The notes below the pieces were generated by a model. The model did no database searches, was not told where the DNA came from, and saw only the letters and a program-made list of their open reading frames with translations. Shown in pieces: positions 9,294 through 19,725 of a DNA stretch of 64,000 nt. The translations under genes and the position numbers were made by a program. The stretch spans positions 124,001 to 188,000 of the forward strand of contig SVIZ01000003.1 in the NCBI GenBank assembly GCA_015069205.1. Reading direction: 5' to 3'. Position 1 is the stretch's first letter, and each line of letters opens with the position of its first letter. This DNA comes from Oscillospiraceae bacterium. Lineage in GTDB: Bacteria > Bacillota > Clostridia > Saccharofermentanales > Saccharofermentanaceae.

Positions 9294-10553
9294 TCATTTT
9301 CCGGTCATGAAATCAACAAGACCGTCAAGCTTAACGGGCGTTTCCGTACCGTCAGCCATGTTCTTGACCTTAACTTCGCCTGAAGCAAGCTCATCATCTC
9401 CGATTACAGCAAGGAAAGGAATTCCCTGCTTACCCGCATACTTCATCTGTGCCTTAAAAGACCTTCCTGCCATATCTGTCTCGCAGCCGATGTCAGCAAG
9501 TCTTAATGCATAGCAAAGCTTCAGTGCTTCGATTTTCGCTGCGTCAGACATGGAAGCGATATAGATCCTCGTGTAAGAAGGAGCTTCCTTCAATACGCCT
9601 TGAGCCTCAGCTTCGAGAAGGAGTCTTTCAACGCCCATGGCGAAGCCGATACCGGGTGTGGATGTACCGCCGCAGTCTTCTACGAGACCGTCATATCTTC
9701 CGCCGCCGCAGATAGTTCCCTGTGTACCGACGTTCTCAGATACGAACTCGAAAACCGTTCTTGTATAGTAATCCAAACCTCTTACGATATTCGGGTCGAT
9801 AGTGTAAGAAATGCCGATCGCCTCAAGTCTTGTCTTGAGAGCTTCGAAGTGAGCCTTGCAGTCATCGCAAAGGTGATCAATGAGTCTCGGCGCATTCTTG
9901 ACGATGTCCTTGCCGCCGTCGACCTTGCAGTCGATCATTCTCAAAGGGTTCTTTTCGAATCTTGCCTGGCAGTCCTCACACATTGTTCCGACATGAGGTC
10001 TGAAATAATCCTTCAAAAGTGTGTTGTATTCTTTGCGGCATGTGGGGCAGCCGATCGAATTGATGTGGAGCGCGATGTTCTTAAGTCCCATCTTCTTGAA
10101 GAAAACATCGACAACGGAAATGATCTCCGCATCGATATCAGGACCTGCCGAACCGAATGACTCGAGGCCGAACTGGTGAAACTCACGCATTCTGCCCTTC
10201 TGCATCTTCTCATAACGGAATGCCGTGATGTTGTAGAAAAGTCTTACCGGTGAAGGCAGGCTTGTCATGCCGTTCTCGATAAAGCTTCTTACCACACCTG
10301 CTGTACCTTCAGGTCTGAGCGTAATGCTTCTTCCGCCCTTGTCCTCAAAGGTGTACATCTCTTTGGTAACAACATCGGTGGTATCACCGACACCTCTCTG
10401 GAACAGATCTGTCTGCTCGAATGTCGGGATCCTGATTTCTTCATAGCCGAAGGAATGGCATACATTAGCAAAAGTCTTCTCTGCAAGCTGCCAATTGTAG
10501 ATCTCTGAAGGAAGAATGTCCCTCGTACCCTTCTGTGCCGCGTATCTCATCAT
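9294..10553 (-). CDS. hisS: Histidyl-tRNA synthetase
   Basis: Class II synthetase, 419 residues. Motif 2 (FRYEKMQKGRMREFHQF), the His-specific boxes (VRGLDYYTRTVFE) and motif 3 (GIGFAMGVERLL) are all present, followed by an anticodon-binding domain. A four-Cys cluster (CPTC at about 176-179 and CEDC) is visible in the catalytic insert. The start is ATG at 10553 or the adjacent ATG at 10550; the AGGAG spacing (4 versus 7 nt) slightly favours the second. First gene of the hisS-aspS-lepB-lepA unit. I found no T-box upstream. Confidence 0.96.
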   Translation of the reverse strand: MMRYAAQKGTRDILPSEIYNWQLAEKTFANVCHSFGYEEIRIPTFEQTDLFQRGVGDTTDVVTKEMYTFEDKGGRSITLRPEGTAGVVRSFIENGMTSLPSPVRLFYNITAFRYEKMQKGRMREFHQFGLESFGSAGPDIDAEIISVVDVFFKKMGLKNIALHINSIGCPTCRKEYNTLLKDYFRPHVGTMCEDCQARFEKNPLRMIDCKVDGGKDIVKNAPRLIDHLCDDCKAHFEALKTRLEAIGISYTIDPNIVRGLDYYTRTVFEFVSENVGTQGTICGGGRYDGLVEDCGGTSTPGIGFAMGVERLLLEAEAQGVLKEAPSYTRIYIASMSDAAKIEALKLCYALRLADIGCETDMAGRSFKAQMKYAGKQGIPFLAVIGDDELASGEVKVKNMADGTETPVKLDGLVDFMTGK

Positions 10554-10584
10554 AGTTCTCCTAGTCTAATAAATAACACGCGCT

Positions 10585-10613
10585 ATTATAATATTAAAAA
10601 GGGCAATAAACAA
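10585..10613 (-). promoter_or_regulatory. Sigma-A promoter of hisS
   Basis: Minus-strand TTGTTT (10608-10613) and TATAAT (10585-10590) with a 17-bp spacer, about 32 bp before the hisS start. It places the hairpin-rich DNA at 10653-10882 upstream of the transcript rather than in its leader. Confidence 0.7.
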
Positions 10614-10652
10614 CCTGAAAGCAGGGGTTTGGACAGCCCGGATATGTTTGCA

Positions 10653-10882
10653 GCAGATTTGTTGAACTATTTTTTTGATTTAGGCCAACAAATAGTTGGT
10701 TTTCCTACAAATCCAGCTTTTTGTTGACCTAAAACAGCAATTTGACATCAACAAATCTGCAACACGAACAGCCTTTGGGCAAGTGATTTGAGATGCAATT
10801 GTTTGCTCAAAAATAAGCCAACAATTGCATAAATCACCCATTTTGTGCAACTGTTGCCGTAAAAACCGGTCAACAATTGCAC
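10653..10882. other. Array of inverted repeats in the hisS-prmA gap
   Basis: The 506-bp stretch 10554-11059 has no gene. It contains three hairpins in a row. One has 13-bp arms (10653-10665 with 10748-10760) enclosing a second pair (10680-10692 with 10720-10732, one mismatch). Next are 10783-10803 with 10820-10837 (18 paired bases with a two-base bulge), and 10845-10858 with 10868-10882 (imperfect). All arms share a TTGTTG/CAACAA core. The block sits between the prmA terminator and the hisS promoter. It could be a small structured RNA or a decayed palindromic repeat; function unknown. Confidence 0.5.
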
Positions 10883-10883
10883 A

Positions 10884-10905
10884 TACTGTGACTTTTACTG
10901 TGATT
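10884..10905 (-). repeat. 22-bp repeated element, copy 2
   Basis: Matches 4833-4854 with one mismatch in 22 bp: two half units of the form A-A/G-TCACAGTA on the minus strand. Like copy 1 it lies downstream of a GGGACTGTC-type terminator. Confidence 0.55.
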
Positions 10906-10993
10906 CTCTAAATACGATAAAACCTTACTGCTGCGGATTTTCGAAAACCTGTTGGCAAACCTCTGATACCGCCTTGATCCATACCAAATAAAC

Positions 10994-11026
10994 AGGGACC
11001 ATCTCATCCATTCTGAGACAGTCCCT
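10994..11026 (-). terminator. Terminator-like hairpin after prmA
   Basis: Minus strand: AGGGAC/GTCCCT outer stem, TGT/ATG internal bulge, CTCA/TGAG inner stem, then GTTTATTTGG. It lies 34 nt after the prmA stop. It is the partner of the hairpin at 4870-4897. Confidence 0.65.
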
Positions 11027-11059
11027 CTAGCATTATAAAACTGATTATTCCGAGAAAGA

Positions 11060-12097
11060 TCAAATCTTCCTCTTCTTAGCTATATACGCCATCCAGTCGT
11101 TCTTGGACTGCTCGGCAATGATCTCCATTCCGGCAGCCTTCAAAGCCTCGATCACGCGCTCTTTCTTGTTATTGATGATGCCGGAGCATACGAAGATTCC
11201 GTCATCTGCAAGATCTGCGGGAATATCTGCCGCGATCTCTGCGATAACGTCAGCTATTATGTTAGCTACGATAAGGTCATAAGGCGCATTCTTAACGCTC
11301 TTAAGCTCGCCTGTATAGCATTCGACATTGGAGCACTCATTGATCGTGCAGTTCTCTTCAGCGACCTTTACGGCCAGAGAATCGATATCCACGGCATCAA
11401 CGCTCTTTGCGCCGAGCTTGCTTGCAATTATCGCAAGGATACCCGAACCGGTACCGAGGTCAAGAACAGTGGTGTCAGGCTTGATCACGCGGTCTAAGAT
11501 CTCTGCACACATGGAAGTAGTCTCATGGGTACCTGTACCGAAAGCAGAACCGGGATCAAGGATAACCTTTATGGCATCCTTTTCGAGCTCGGCATCGCCT
11601 TCTTCTATCCATGAAGGACAGATAACGATACGGTCTGAGAGTCTGAACTCTTCGTAGTATTTCTTCCAGTTGTTTGCCCAGTCTTCGTCGTCAACATAGC
11701 GGAAGCCTTCAAAGCCTTTGCCTACGTCAAGGAACTCGCCTATCTCTGCGATACGCTGCTTGATGAAGTCCATGGCTTCAGAAGTCGGAAGTTCCTTGTC
11801 AGTGATGGAACCGTAGATCATGCCTACGCCATCGGGATTTGCGAACTCTTCGCTCTTTGCACCCATGCGGATGACACCGTCGTCTGTCTCGGCAAAATAA
11901 GCCTTGATGACAACGTCAACACCATAGCTCTCGATAGTGCCGTCATCACAGTAGCTTAGAGGGTCGTTGTCTATCGTATTTCTGAACTCCTGAGGGTCCT
12001 GTGAAGCAATGCCGTCGGCACCAACCTGCGCGAGCATCTCGCAGATAGCTTCGGAAGCTTCTTCAGTTGTCTTTATCGTTATTTCTGCCCATCTCAT
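11060..12097 (-). CDS. prmA: Ribosomal protein L11 methyltransferase
   Basis: SAM-dependent methyltransferase that trimethylates ribosomal protein L11. A Rossmann core carries VLDLGTGSGILAI and later LIVANIIADVI, the PrmA form of motif IV. The ATG at 12097 (MRWAEITIK) fits the family start and has an AAGAGG site 8 nt upstream; the longer frame to 12133 reads back into a terminator and is unlikely. 345 residues. prmA usually ends the dnaK operon in Firmicutes; here a terminator lies just before its ribosome site. Confidence 0.93.
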   Translation of the reverse strand: MRWAEITIKTTEEASEAICEMLAQVGADGIASQDPQEFRNTIDNDPLSYCDDGTIESYGVDVVIKAYFAETDDGVIRMGAKSEEFANPDGVGMIYGSITDKELPTSEAMDFIKQRIAEIGEFLDVGKGFEGFRYVDDEDWANNWKKYYEEFRLSDRIVICPSWIEEGDAELEKDAIKVILDPGSAFGTGTHETTSMCAEILDRVIKPDTTVLDLGTGSGILAIIASKLGAKSVDAVDIDSLAVKVAEENCTINECSNVECYTGELKSVKNAPYDLIVANIIADVIAEIAADIPADLADDGIFVCSGIINNKKERVIEALKAAGMEIIAEQSKNDWMAYIAKKRKI

Positions 12098-12111
12098 AGT
12101 CATGACCTCTT

Positions 12112-12149
12112 CAATAAAAACGCGGGAACCCACATGAGAATTCCCGCGT
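12112..12149 (-). terminator. Intrinsic terminator between dnaJ and prmA
   Basis: Minus strand: 9-bp arms ACGCGGGAA (12149-12141) and TTCCCGCGT (12128-12120) followed directly by TTTTTATT. It starts 17 nt after the dnaJ stop. The T-run ends about 15 nt before the prmA start, so prmA expression from the heat-shock promoter needs read-through. Confidence 0.85.
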
Positions 12150-12166
12150 AAAATCAGCGTTTTGTA

Positions 12167-13318
12167 TTACTTAAAAATGTTCTTAAGCTTCTGGAAGAAC
12201 AGGCTTCTCTTCGCATAGTTGCGGTCAGTAAGCGTATTGTTGAACTGATTAAGAAGCTGCTTCTGCTCACGGTTAAGACCTGTAGGAACTTCGAGCACGA
12301 ACTTGACCACGTGGTCGCCTCTCATGTTCGGATTCGGGTTATTCTTGTTAGGAATACCCTTGTTCCTGAGCGTGATCGTATCGCCGGGCTGAGTGCCTTC
12401 CTTGAGGCTGTACTTCTCCTTACCGTAAATAGTCGGGACTTCGATCTCACCGCCCAAAGCTGCCTGGGCAAATGTTATCGGCACATTGCAGTATGTTGTA
12501 TTGCCTTTGCGCTCGAAAACATCATGCGGCTTAACCTTGAATTCAATGTAAAGATCGCCGTAAGGGCCGCCGTTTGTACCGGGCTCACCTTCTCCTCTTA
12601 CAGGAAGGAGATCGCCTGTGTCGACACCTGCGGGGATCGTAACAGAAAGATTCTTGATCGTCTTGAGTCTTCCCTTGCCTCTGCACTGTGAGCAGGGTGT
12701 CTTGATCACTGTACCTCTGCCGTTACATGTGGGGCAGGACTTTGTGACCATGGTCATACCAAAGAGCGTCTGTGTCTGCTGCTGTACTCTTCCGGCACCT
12801 CTGCATGTGGGACATGTCTCAGGTGTTGTTCCGGGCTGTGCGCCTGAACCGTTGCATGACTTACAGAGATCTTCTTTTGTCAGCTGGAAAGACTTGGTGC
12901 AGCCGAAAGCTGCCTCCATGAATTCAAGCGCCATGTGATACTTAAGATCAGCACCTTTCTGCGGACCTGTTCTTCTCCTTGAAGAACCTCCGAATCCGCC
13001 TCCGAAGAATGAATTGAAGATATCTCCAAGGTCAACGTCGTATGCGCCGCCGCCATAGCCACCGCCATAGCCGCCACCACCGCCGAATCCATTCGGATCA
13101 ACACCGGCATGACCGAATCTGTCGTATTTAGCTTTCTTATCGGGGTCAGACAGAATTGAATAGGCTTCATTGACTTCCTTGAACTTAGCCTCGGCCTCCT
13201 TGTCACCGGGATGCAAGTCCGGGTGATATTTCTTGGCCTGCTGTCTGAAAGCCTTCTTTATCTCGTCATCGGAAGCACCTTTGGTAACTCCCAAAACCTC
13301 ATAGTAATCTCTAGCCAA
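12167..13318 (-). CDS. dnaJ: Chaperone DnaJ (Hsp40)
   Basis: Co-chaperone that delivers unfolded proteins to DnaK and stimulates its ATPase. 383 residues with the full type I layout: J domain with HPD (about 34-36), Gly/Phe-rich linker (about 75-120), four CxxCxGxG zinc motifs ([32 protein letters not shown]), and the C-terminal substrate domain. The start codon is TTG (minus strand 13318), with a GGAGGGG site 7 nt upstream; no better in-frame ATG exists nearby. It lies 119 nt downstream of dnaK. Confidence 0.97.
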   Translation of the reverse strand: MARDYYEVLGVTKGASDDEIKKAFRQQAKKYHPDLHPGDKEAEAKFKEVNEAYSILSDPDKKAKYDRFGHAGVDPNGFGGGGGYGGGYGGGAYDVDLGDIFNSFFGGGFGGSSRRRTGPQKGADLKYHMALEFMEAAFGCTKSFQLTKEDLCKSCNGSGAQPGTTPETCPTCRGAGRVQQQTQTLFGMTMVTKSCPTCNGRGTVIKTPCSQCRGKGRLKTIKNLSVTIPAGVDTGDLLPVRGEGEPGTNGGPYGDLYIEFKVKPHDVFERKGNTTYCNVPITFAQAALGGEIEVPTIYGKEKYSLKEGTQPGDTITLRNKGIPNKNNPNPNMRGDHVVKFVLEVPTGLNREQKQLLNQFNNTLTDRNYAKRSLFFQKLKNIFK

Positions 13319-13345
13319 AGAGGAACCCCTCCGTTCTGTTTTCGC

Positions 13346-13414
13346 GCCTCTGAAAGAGGCATCGATTAGTTAACATACATGTGTCCGGCACATCTGAAAT
13401 CAGACATGCCGGAC
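13346..13414 (-). other. Two hairpins in the dnaK-dnaJ gap
   Basis: GTCCGGCA/TGCCGGAC (13383-13390 with 13407-13414, inner stem also paired) and GCCTC/GAGGC (13346-13360). Neither has a T-run on the minus strand, so they look like RNA-stability or processing structures rather than terminators. Confidence 0.5.
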
Positions 13415-13437
13415 TATTGTATCAGATTTTAATTCAA

Positions 13438-15321
<1,884 letters not shown>

Positions 15322-15359
15322 CTAAAGTCCTTTACGGACTTTCAAATTATCTATCTCTT

Positions 15360-15962
15360 TTATGCTTTCTTGCTGTCAAGGATCTTGTCTACGATGCCGT
15401 AATCAAGTGCTTCCTGAGCTGTCATCCAGTGGTCTCTGTCTGTATCCTTCATCAAGGTCTCAAGGTCCTTGCCGCAGTTGTCTGCGAGGATCTGGTTGAG
15501 TCTCACTCTTGTATCCTTGATGTGGTCAGCAGCGATAAGGATCTCTGTTGCCTGGCCCTGAGCGCCGCCCAAAGGCTGGTGGATCATGACTTCTGCGTTA
15601 GGAAGGATACATCTCTTACCCTTTGTACCTGCTGAGAGAAGTACTGAACCCATTGAAGCTGCCATACCCATGCAGATCGTCTGGATGTCAGGCTTGATCA
15701 GACGCATTGTGTCGTAGATCATGAGACCGTCAGATACGGATCCTCCGGGGCTGTTGATGTAGAACTGAATATCCTTATCGGGATCCTCTGCCTCAAGGAA
15801 GAGGAGCTGTGCCGTAATAAGGCTTGCTGTTACTGAGTTAACTTCTTCTGAAAGGATAACGATTCTTTCCTTAAGAAGTCTTGAATAAATGTCATAGGCG
15901 CGCTCGCCGCGGCCTGTAGTCTCGATTACTGTAGGAACCAAGCTTGATCTGATTAAATCCAT
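15360..15962 (-). CDS. clpP: ATP-dependent Clp protease proteolytic subunit
   Basis: Serine peptidase that forms the ClpP barrel and degrades unfolded or tagged proteins with ClpX/ClpC-type unfoldases. The catalytic Ser is in GMAASMGS (Ser103), the His in MIHQPLGG (His128), and an Asp lies in the DTDRDHWM region. Start chosen as ATG 15962 with AAAGGAG 7 nt upstream; the ATG at 15968 is too close to that site. 200 residues, normal length. Its place between grpE and dnaK is unusual: in most Firmicutes clpP stands alone or by other genes, often under CtsR. No Clp ATPase gene is in the window. Confidence 0.97.
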   Translation of the reverse strand: MDLIRSSLVPTVIETTGRGERAYDIYSRLLKERIVILSEEVNSVTASLITAQLLFLEAEDPDKDIQFYINSPGGSVSDGLMIYDTMRLIKPDIQTICMGMAASMGSVLLSAGTKGKRCILPNAEVMIHQPLGGAQGQATEILIAADHIKDTRVRLNQILADNCGKDLETLMKDTDRDHWMTAQEALDYGIVDKILDSKKA

Positions 15963-15995
15963 TGTCATTCTCCTTTAGCTTCAAATTGTTTTTAC

Positions 15996-16619
15996 TTAGT
16001 TGGCTACCTGGACCTGAGCATGTCTGATGACTCTGTCCTTGTACTTATATCCCTTAGCGAAAACCATCGCTATCTCCTGCTCTCCCAGTTCTTCATCGTC
16101 GATGTGCATCATCGCATCGTGAAGATTAGGATCGAATTTTGTTCCGCGTTCTGCGGGTATTTCTTCAACACCGATCTTAGAAAGAGTATCCTGTGCCTGT
16201 CTTCCGACGAGTTCCATTCCATGGATGACTTTATCAAGTGATGTCTCGTCTGCTTTCTTTGCACCTTCTGTTGCTCTGTCAAGATTATCGATAAGTGTTA
16301 AGAACTCTTTTGTTACGCTTGCGACAGCGTCTGCGTAGAGGTTGTCCTTTTCCTTCTGGGTACGTCTTCTGTAGTTGTCGTACTCTGCGTAAAGGCTCAT
16401 GTATCTTGCTTCAAGTTCGCTTGACTGATCGTCGGTTTTTGCCTCTTCCTTTACCTCAGTTTTTTCTTCAGAAGGAGCTTCCTCTGCCTTTGCATTCTCT
16501 TTCTCGGAGCCTTCTGCCGAAGCCTTGTCGGAAGCTGCAGCGTCTTCTACTGCGCTGCCCTCTGCTTCGTCCTTTACAGGCTCATCATCAGCCCCGAAAA
16601 ATAACTCTTCATCTGCCAT
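15996..16619 (-). CDS. grpE: Nucleotide exchange factor GrpE
   Basis: Promotes ADP release from DnaK. 207 residues: an acidic, low-complexity N-terminus rich in Glu/Ala/Lys (about 1-65), then a long helix with YDNYRRRTQKEKDNL, and the C-terminal beta domain ending in YKYKDRVIRHAQVQVAN, the family signature. It lies 38 nt after hrcA and 33 nt before clpP. Confidence 0.97.
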   Translation of the reverse strand: MADEELFFGADDEPVKDEAEGSAVEDAAASDKASAEGSEKENAKAEEAPSEEKTEVKEEAKTDDQSSELEARYMSLYAEYDNYRRRTQKEKDNLYADAVASVTKEFLTLIDNLDRATEGAKKADETSLDKVIHGMELVGRQAQDTLSKIGVEEIPAERGTKFDPNLHDAMMHIDDEELGEQEIAMVFAKGYKYKDRVIRHAQVQVAN

Positions 16620-16657
16620 TTTTATCTTCCTTTCCCTTTTGTTATCTATGTTATGTA

Positions 16658-17707
16658 TCAGGTAAATCTCTGTATCTCTTTGTTAAGCTTTTTCTTAACA
16701 AAATCTATCTGGGATATTACCTTCGAATAAAGCATTCTCTTAGGTCCAATGACTCCGATGTTGCCGGAGACTGAATCAGTAAGATTATATGTAGCCGTAA
16801 TGAAGCTGCAGTCATCAAGACCCTCAAGTGTTATCTCCTGTCCGATCCTGATCATGAAAGAATCATCAGCGCTATGCTCTCTGGAATTCTCCATCTCATT
16901 TACGTATCCGGCGACCATGCCTGAATCGGAAAGCGTTCCAAGAAGATCTCTTGCACGTCCCAGAGAACTGAAATCCGGGAGTTCCAAGATCCTGTGCTCA
17001 CCGTCGAGATAGATATTGAGCTCGTCAGCCTGCTTGATGGCAGCATATGCTTCGTACAAAACCTGTTTGAGGAGAGGTTCGGGCACTTCAGTTCCCTTGC
17101 CTGCTGTCTCTACTGTAACGAGAGTGATCTCATCTAACGGCTTGCCTGTAAGGTTCTTCTCGATGGCGCCTGAGATCTTCATGATCTGCTCGTCACTTAA
17201 GAAATTAGGAATCCTTACAACCTTATCCTTAACTACGCCTGCTGAAAGCACCATAACCACAAGAGCTTTGCCGGGTTCGATCATTAAGATCTTGAGCTGC
17301 TTCAAAAAGCTCTTCTTAAGTCTCGGGCTCATAGCAAGGGATACAAATCCCGTTGTCTCCGAGAGCGTATGTGTAGCATTCTTTATGAGATCTGTTACCT
17401 CATCTACGCTTGAATCGATCCTCTTCTCGATCTCGAGCTGTTCCTTGGGAGACAGCTCCTCGATCGTCATGAGTGAATTGACGTATTCGCGGTAACCCTT
17501 ATCTGAAGGAATACGGCCGGCAGATGTGTGTGGCTTCTCGATAAGTCCGAGGTGCTCTAATTCTGCCATGTCGTTACGGAGAGTAGCGGAGCTGACCTGG
17601 AAATTGTGACGCTCGATCAAAGACTTCGAACCGACAGGCTCGTTAGTAGATACGTAGTCATCTACGATCGCATGCAGGACTTCTTTTTTACGGTTGTCTA
17701 AAAGCAT
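16658..17707 (-). CDS. hrcA: Heat-inducible repressor HrcA
   Basis: DNA-binding repressor of class I heat-shock genes; it binds CIRCE and is kept active by GroE. 349 residues: N-terminal winged helix (LLDNRKKEVLHAIVDDYV...SSATLRNDMAELEHLGLI), dimerisation region, and the C-terminal stretch with IGVIGPKRMLYSKVI. First gene of hrcA-grpE-clpP-dnaK-dnaJ. A CIRCE element lies 23 nt upstream, so the operon should be autoregulated. Confidence 0.97.
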   Translation of the reverse strand: MLLDNRKKEVLHAIVDDYVSTNEPVGSKSLIERHNFQVSSATLRNDMAELEHLGLIEKPHTSAGRIPSDKGYREYVNSLMTIEELSPKEQLEIEKRIDSSVDEVTDLIKNATHTLSETTGFVSLAMSPRLKKSFLKQLKILMIEPGKALVVMVLSAGVVKDKVVRIPNFLSDEQIMKISGAIEKNLTGKPLDEITLVTVETAGKGTEVPEPLLKQVLYEAYAAIKQADELNIYLDGEHRILELPDFSSLGRARDLLGTLSDSGMVAGYVNEMENSREHSADDSFMIRIGQEITLEGLDDCSFITATYNLTDSVSGNIGVIGPKRMLYSKVISQIDFVKKKLNKEIQRFT

Positions 17708-17729
17708 TTCAAGTTTCTCCCTTCTCCGA

Positions 17730-17756
17730 TTAGCACTCTATCCCTTCGAGTGCCAA
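17730..17756 (-). promoter_or_regulatory. CIRCE operator for HrcA
   Basis: TTAGCACTC (17730-17738), 9-bp spacer, GAGTGCCAA (17748-17756): the consensus inverted repeat with one changed base in the right arm. It covers the likely transcription start of hrcA. Confidence 0.95.
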
Positions 17757-17760
17757 CAAC

Positions 17761-17789
17761 AATATACTCTTAAAGTCAAAAATAGTCAA
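17761..17789 (-). promoter_or_regulatory. Sigma-A promoter of the hrcA operon
   Basis: Minus-strand TTGACT (17784-17789), 17-bp spacer, TATATT (17761-17766), directly upstream of CIRCE. Confidence 0.75.
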
Positions 17790-17947
17790 ATGAATATTTG
17801 AGTGAAATCTGAGGTACTGCGAAAAGCCTTAATTCTGGGCATTTCACGGACATTTACCGCCCTGACATTTCTGACCTAATTCCAAAAATCCCACGTGATT
17901 CATTATAATACGAAGAATCTTAACCTAACCTTAAACCGGAGGTCTTG

Positions 17948-18652
17948 ATGAGGGGAATCGTTTTCGACATAGATGACACGCTCTACTGCAGACAGGATAT
18001 GCTCGTTCAGGCGGCAGAGAGCGTTCTTGGGGTTAAAGTCAGAGACTGGCGTGAATTCATAAGCATTTTCTACGAGAAGAGCGACATCAACATGGCAGCG
18101 CTCGAATCAGGAGAAATCTCCACCAGGGACATAAACGGCTGGCGCTACAATGAGACATTCAGAATACTGGGTCTCCCCTTTAAGCCCGAAGACGGGTGCC
18201 TCTCGGCTGATGCATATCTTGAGCTTCAGAGCCACATGTTCTTAAGTGATGACATGAAGAAGGCATTGGACAGATTTGCTTCAGATCCTGAATTCAAGCT
18301 CGCGATACTTACAGCAGGCGAATCAAAGCACCAGTGGCACAAAGTAGACATGCTCGGCCTTGATAAATGGTTCGACCGCACAAATATTCTCGTTACCGGC
18401 GACACGGGCTTCTCGAAGCCTGACGTAAGATTATGCAGGATATTAGAAGACAATCTTGATCTTAAGCCCGGAGAACTTTGGATGATCGGTGACAATTACG
18501 ACAAGGACATCACGGGAGCATTGGATTCAGGCTGGCATTCCATATGGATCAACAGAAGAAATCTTCCAAAGCCGGAAAGACTTCCCGACTATGAAGTCCT
18601 TACGGATAAAGAACTAACAGATCTTCTGCTTACGGATTTTTATAAGAATTAA
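17948..18652 (+). CDS. HAD-superfamily hydrolase
   Basis: Predicted phosphatase/phosphohydrolase. Four HAD motifs are visible: FDIDDT near residue 7 (nucleophile Asp7 and Asp9), the LTAGE Thr, FSKPD Lys, and MIGDNYDKDI acidic pair. 234 residues. The start is the ATG at 17948, with GGAGG 5 nt upstream; a TTG directly before it is also in frame. The substrate is unknown; the short cap places it with small-metabolite phosphatases. A TATAAT lies at 17904-17909 but its -35 is weak. Its stop overlaps the stop of the convergent radical SAM gene by 3 bases, with no terminator between. Confidence 0.8.
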   Translation: MRGIVFDIDDTLYCRQDMLVQAAESVLGVKVRDWREFISIFYEKSDINMAALESGEISTRDINGWRYNETFRILGLPFKPEDGCLSADAYLELQSHMFLSDDMKKALDRFASDPEFKLAILTAGESKHQWHKVDMLGLDKWFDRTNILVTGDTGFSKPDVRLCRILEDNLDLKPGELWMIGDNYDKDITGALDSGWHSIWINRRNLPKPERLPDYEVLTDKELTDLLLTDFYKN

Positions 18653-19719
18653 GCTTTTACTGCAAAGAAATCAGCGAATTCCTTGGCATTATACTCGTAG
18701 AGCTCGTTGCCGAGTCTGTCGGCAACTTCAATTATCGTGCGTTCATACGTGCACTGCAAAGGAGATACTTTATCCGCGCTGCCGGTATTCATGCGGTTAG
18801 CACATCCGCAGGAATTCGTGCATCTGCTCTTAAGGTCACATTCCTTGCATGTCTCAGGAGTATTGCTCTTAGCTGCGATCTTAGCCATGCGGTCTTTATC
18901 GAGTCCCTCGAAAACATTACCCATGTAATACTCTTCGTCGTTTATAAAAGACGTGCACGGATAGATGTTGCCGTCGGGAGTTACAGAAAGCTGTCTTACG
19001 CCAAGATGGCAGTGCTCTGCAGGGTTCTTACCGTTAACACACTCTCTTATCTTGTTGACAAGCGGAGTGACATAATGTTTTCTTCCTGCCTTGAATTCAT
19101 CTCTTAAGAAATCAGCAACCTTATTGATTTCTACTTTATATACTTCAAGATCTTCGTCAGTCCATGAGACATTCTTACCATACGCCATGACAGTCGACAC
19201 ATCCCTGAAGCCCAACGAAAGAAGATACTTTACGGAGTTGCATAAAACGCCGCATGCCTTGGGGTCGAGCGTCAGCATGGCCATAGTGTTCGGAAGATAG
19301 GACAGGATGAGTTTTGCCTTCTTCTCAAGAATTTCTGCAGTTGAACTTCCGTCAGGAAAACGTCTTGAAATGTCCTGACCTTTGCCGTCAAAAGAAAGAC
19401 CGATCTTCATGTTGACTGCCTTGGCTCTTTTTAAGAATTCCTCATCAATGAGAGTTCCGTTCGTGGTCATCTTGCAGGCGAAAGGAATGCCTGTCTCAGA
19501 AGTCTTCTTTTCGCAATAATCGAGAGCCTCATAGATGAGGTCTTTCTTTAACAGAGGCTCGCCTCCGAAAAAGCAAAAGCCCGCTTTGTTTCCTTTGGAA
19601 TAAGCGAGGTCTATAGTCTTATATAATGTCTCCAAAGACATATCCCTGGGAGTCTTTTCCCTAAGGCAGTAACTGCATGCCATGTTGCAGTTCTCTGTAA
19701 GATGGACCGTAAAATTCAT
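18649..19719 (-). CDS. Radical SAM/SPASM peptide-maturase-like enzyme
   Basis: 356 residues. The radical SAM cluster motif is C11-x3-C15-x2-C18 (ENCNMACSYC), followed by FFGGEPLL and the TTNGT strand. The C-terminus is a SPASM domain binding two more Fe-S clusters: C-x-HLG...G-x4-C (about 239-257), then CKECDLKSRC-x3-C and a last Cys in LQCTYE. This layout is that of anaerobic sulfatase-maturating enzymes and RiPP maturases. No sulfatase is in the window. Two short, homologous peptides lie directly upstream on the same strand, the nearer only 6 nt away, so they are the obvious substrates. Named subfamily not assigned. Confidence 0.88.
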   Translation of the reverse strand: MNFTVHLTENCNMACSYCLREKTPRDMSLETLYKTIDLAYSKGNKAGFCFFGGEPLLKKDLIYEALDYCEKKTSETGIPFACKMTTNGTLIDEEFLKRAKAVNMKIGLSFDGKGQDISRRFPDGSSTAEILEKKAKLILSYLPNTMAMLTLDPKACGVLCNSVKYLLSLGFRDVSTVMAYGKNVSWTDEDLEVYKVEINKVADFLRDEFKAGRKHYVTPLVNKIRECVNGKNPAEHCHLGVRQLSVTPDGNIYPCTSFINDEEYYMGNVFEGLDKDRMAKIAAKSNTPETCKECDLKSRCTNSCGCANRMNTGSADKVSPLQCTYERTIIEVADRLGNELYEYNAKEFADFFAVKA

Positions 19720-19725
19720 ATCAGA

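Noticed and set aside
9600..10160. Long plus-strand frame inside hisS
   Set aside because: Antisense to a well-conserved synthetase; no ribosome site or recognisable motif.
10554..11059. CRISPR array or T-box leader for hisS
   Set aside because: The repeats are inverted pairs of unequal length rather than regular direct repeats with spacers, and no T-box signature (AGGGTGGNACCGCG type) is present on the minus strand.
13383..13414. Hairpin after dnaK as an intrinsic terminator
   Set aside because: The stem is good, but no T-run follows on the minus strand, and dnaJ lies close behind in the operon.
18649..19719. Radical SAM enzyme as an anaerobic sulfatase maturase
   Set aside because: The domain layout would fit, but there is no sulfatase in the window and two short peptides sit directly upstream.
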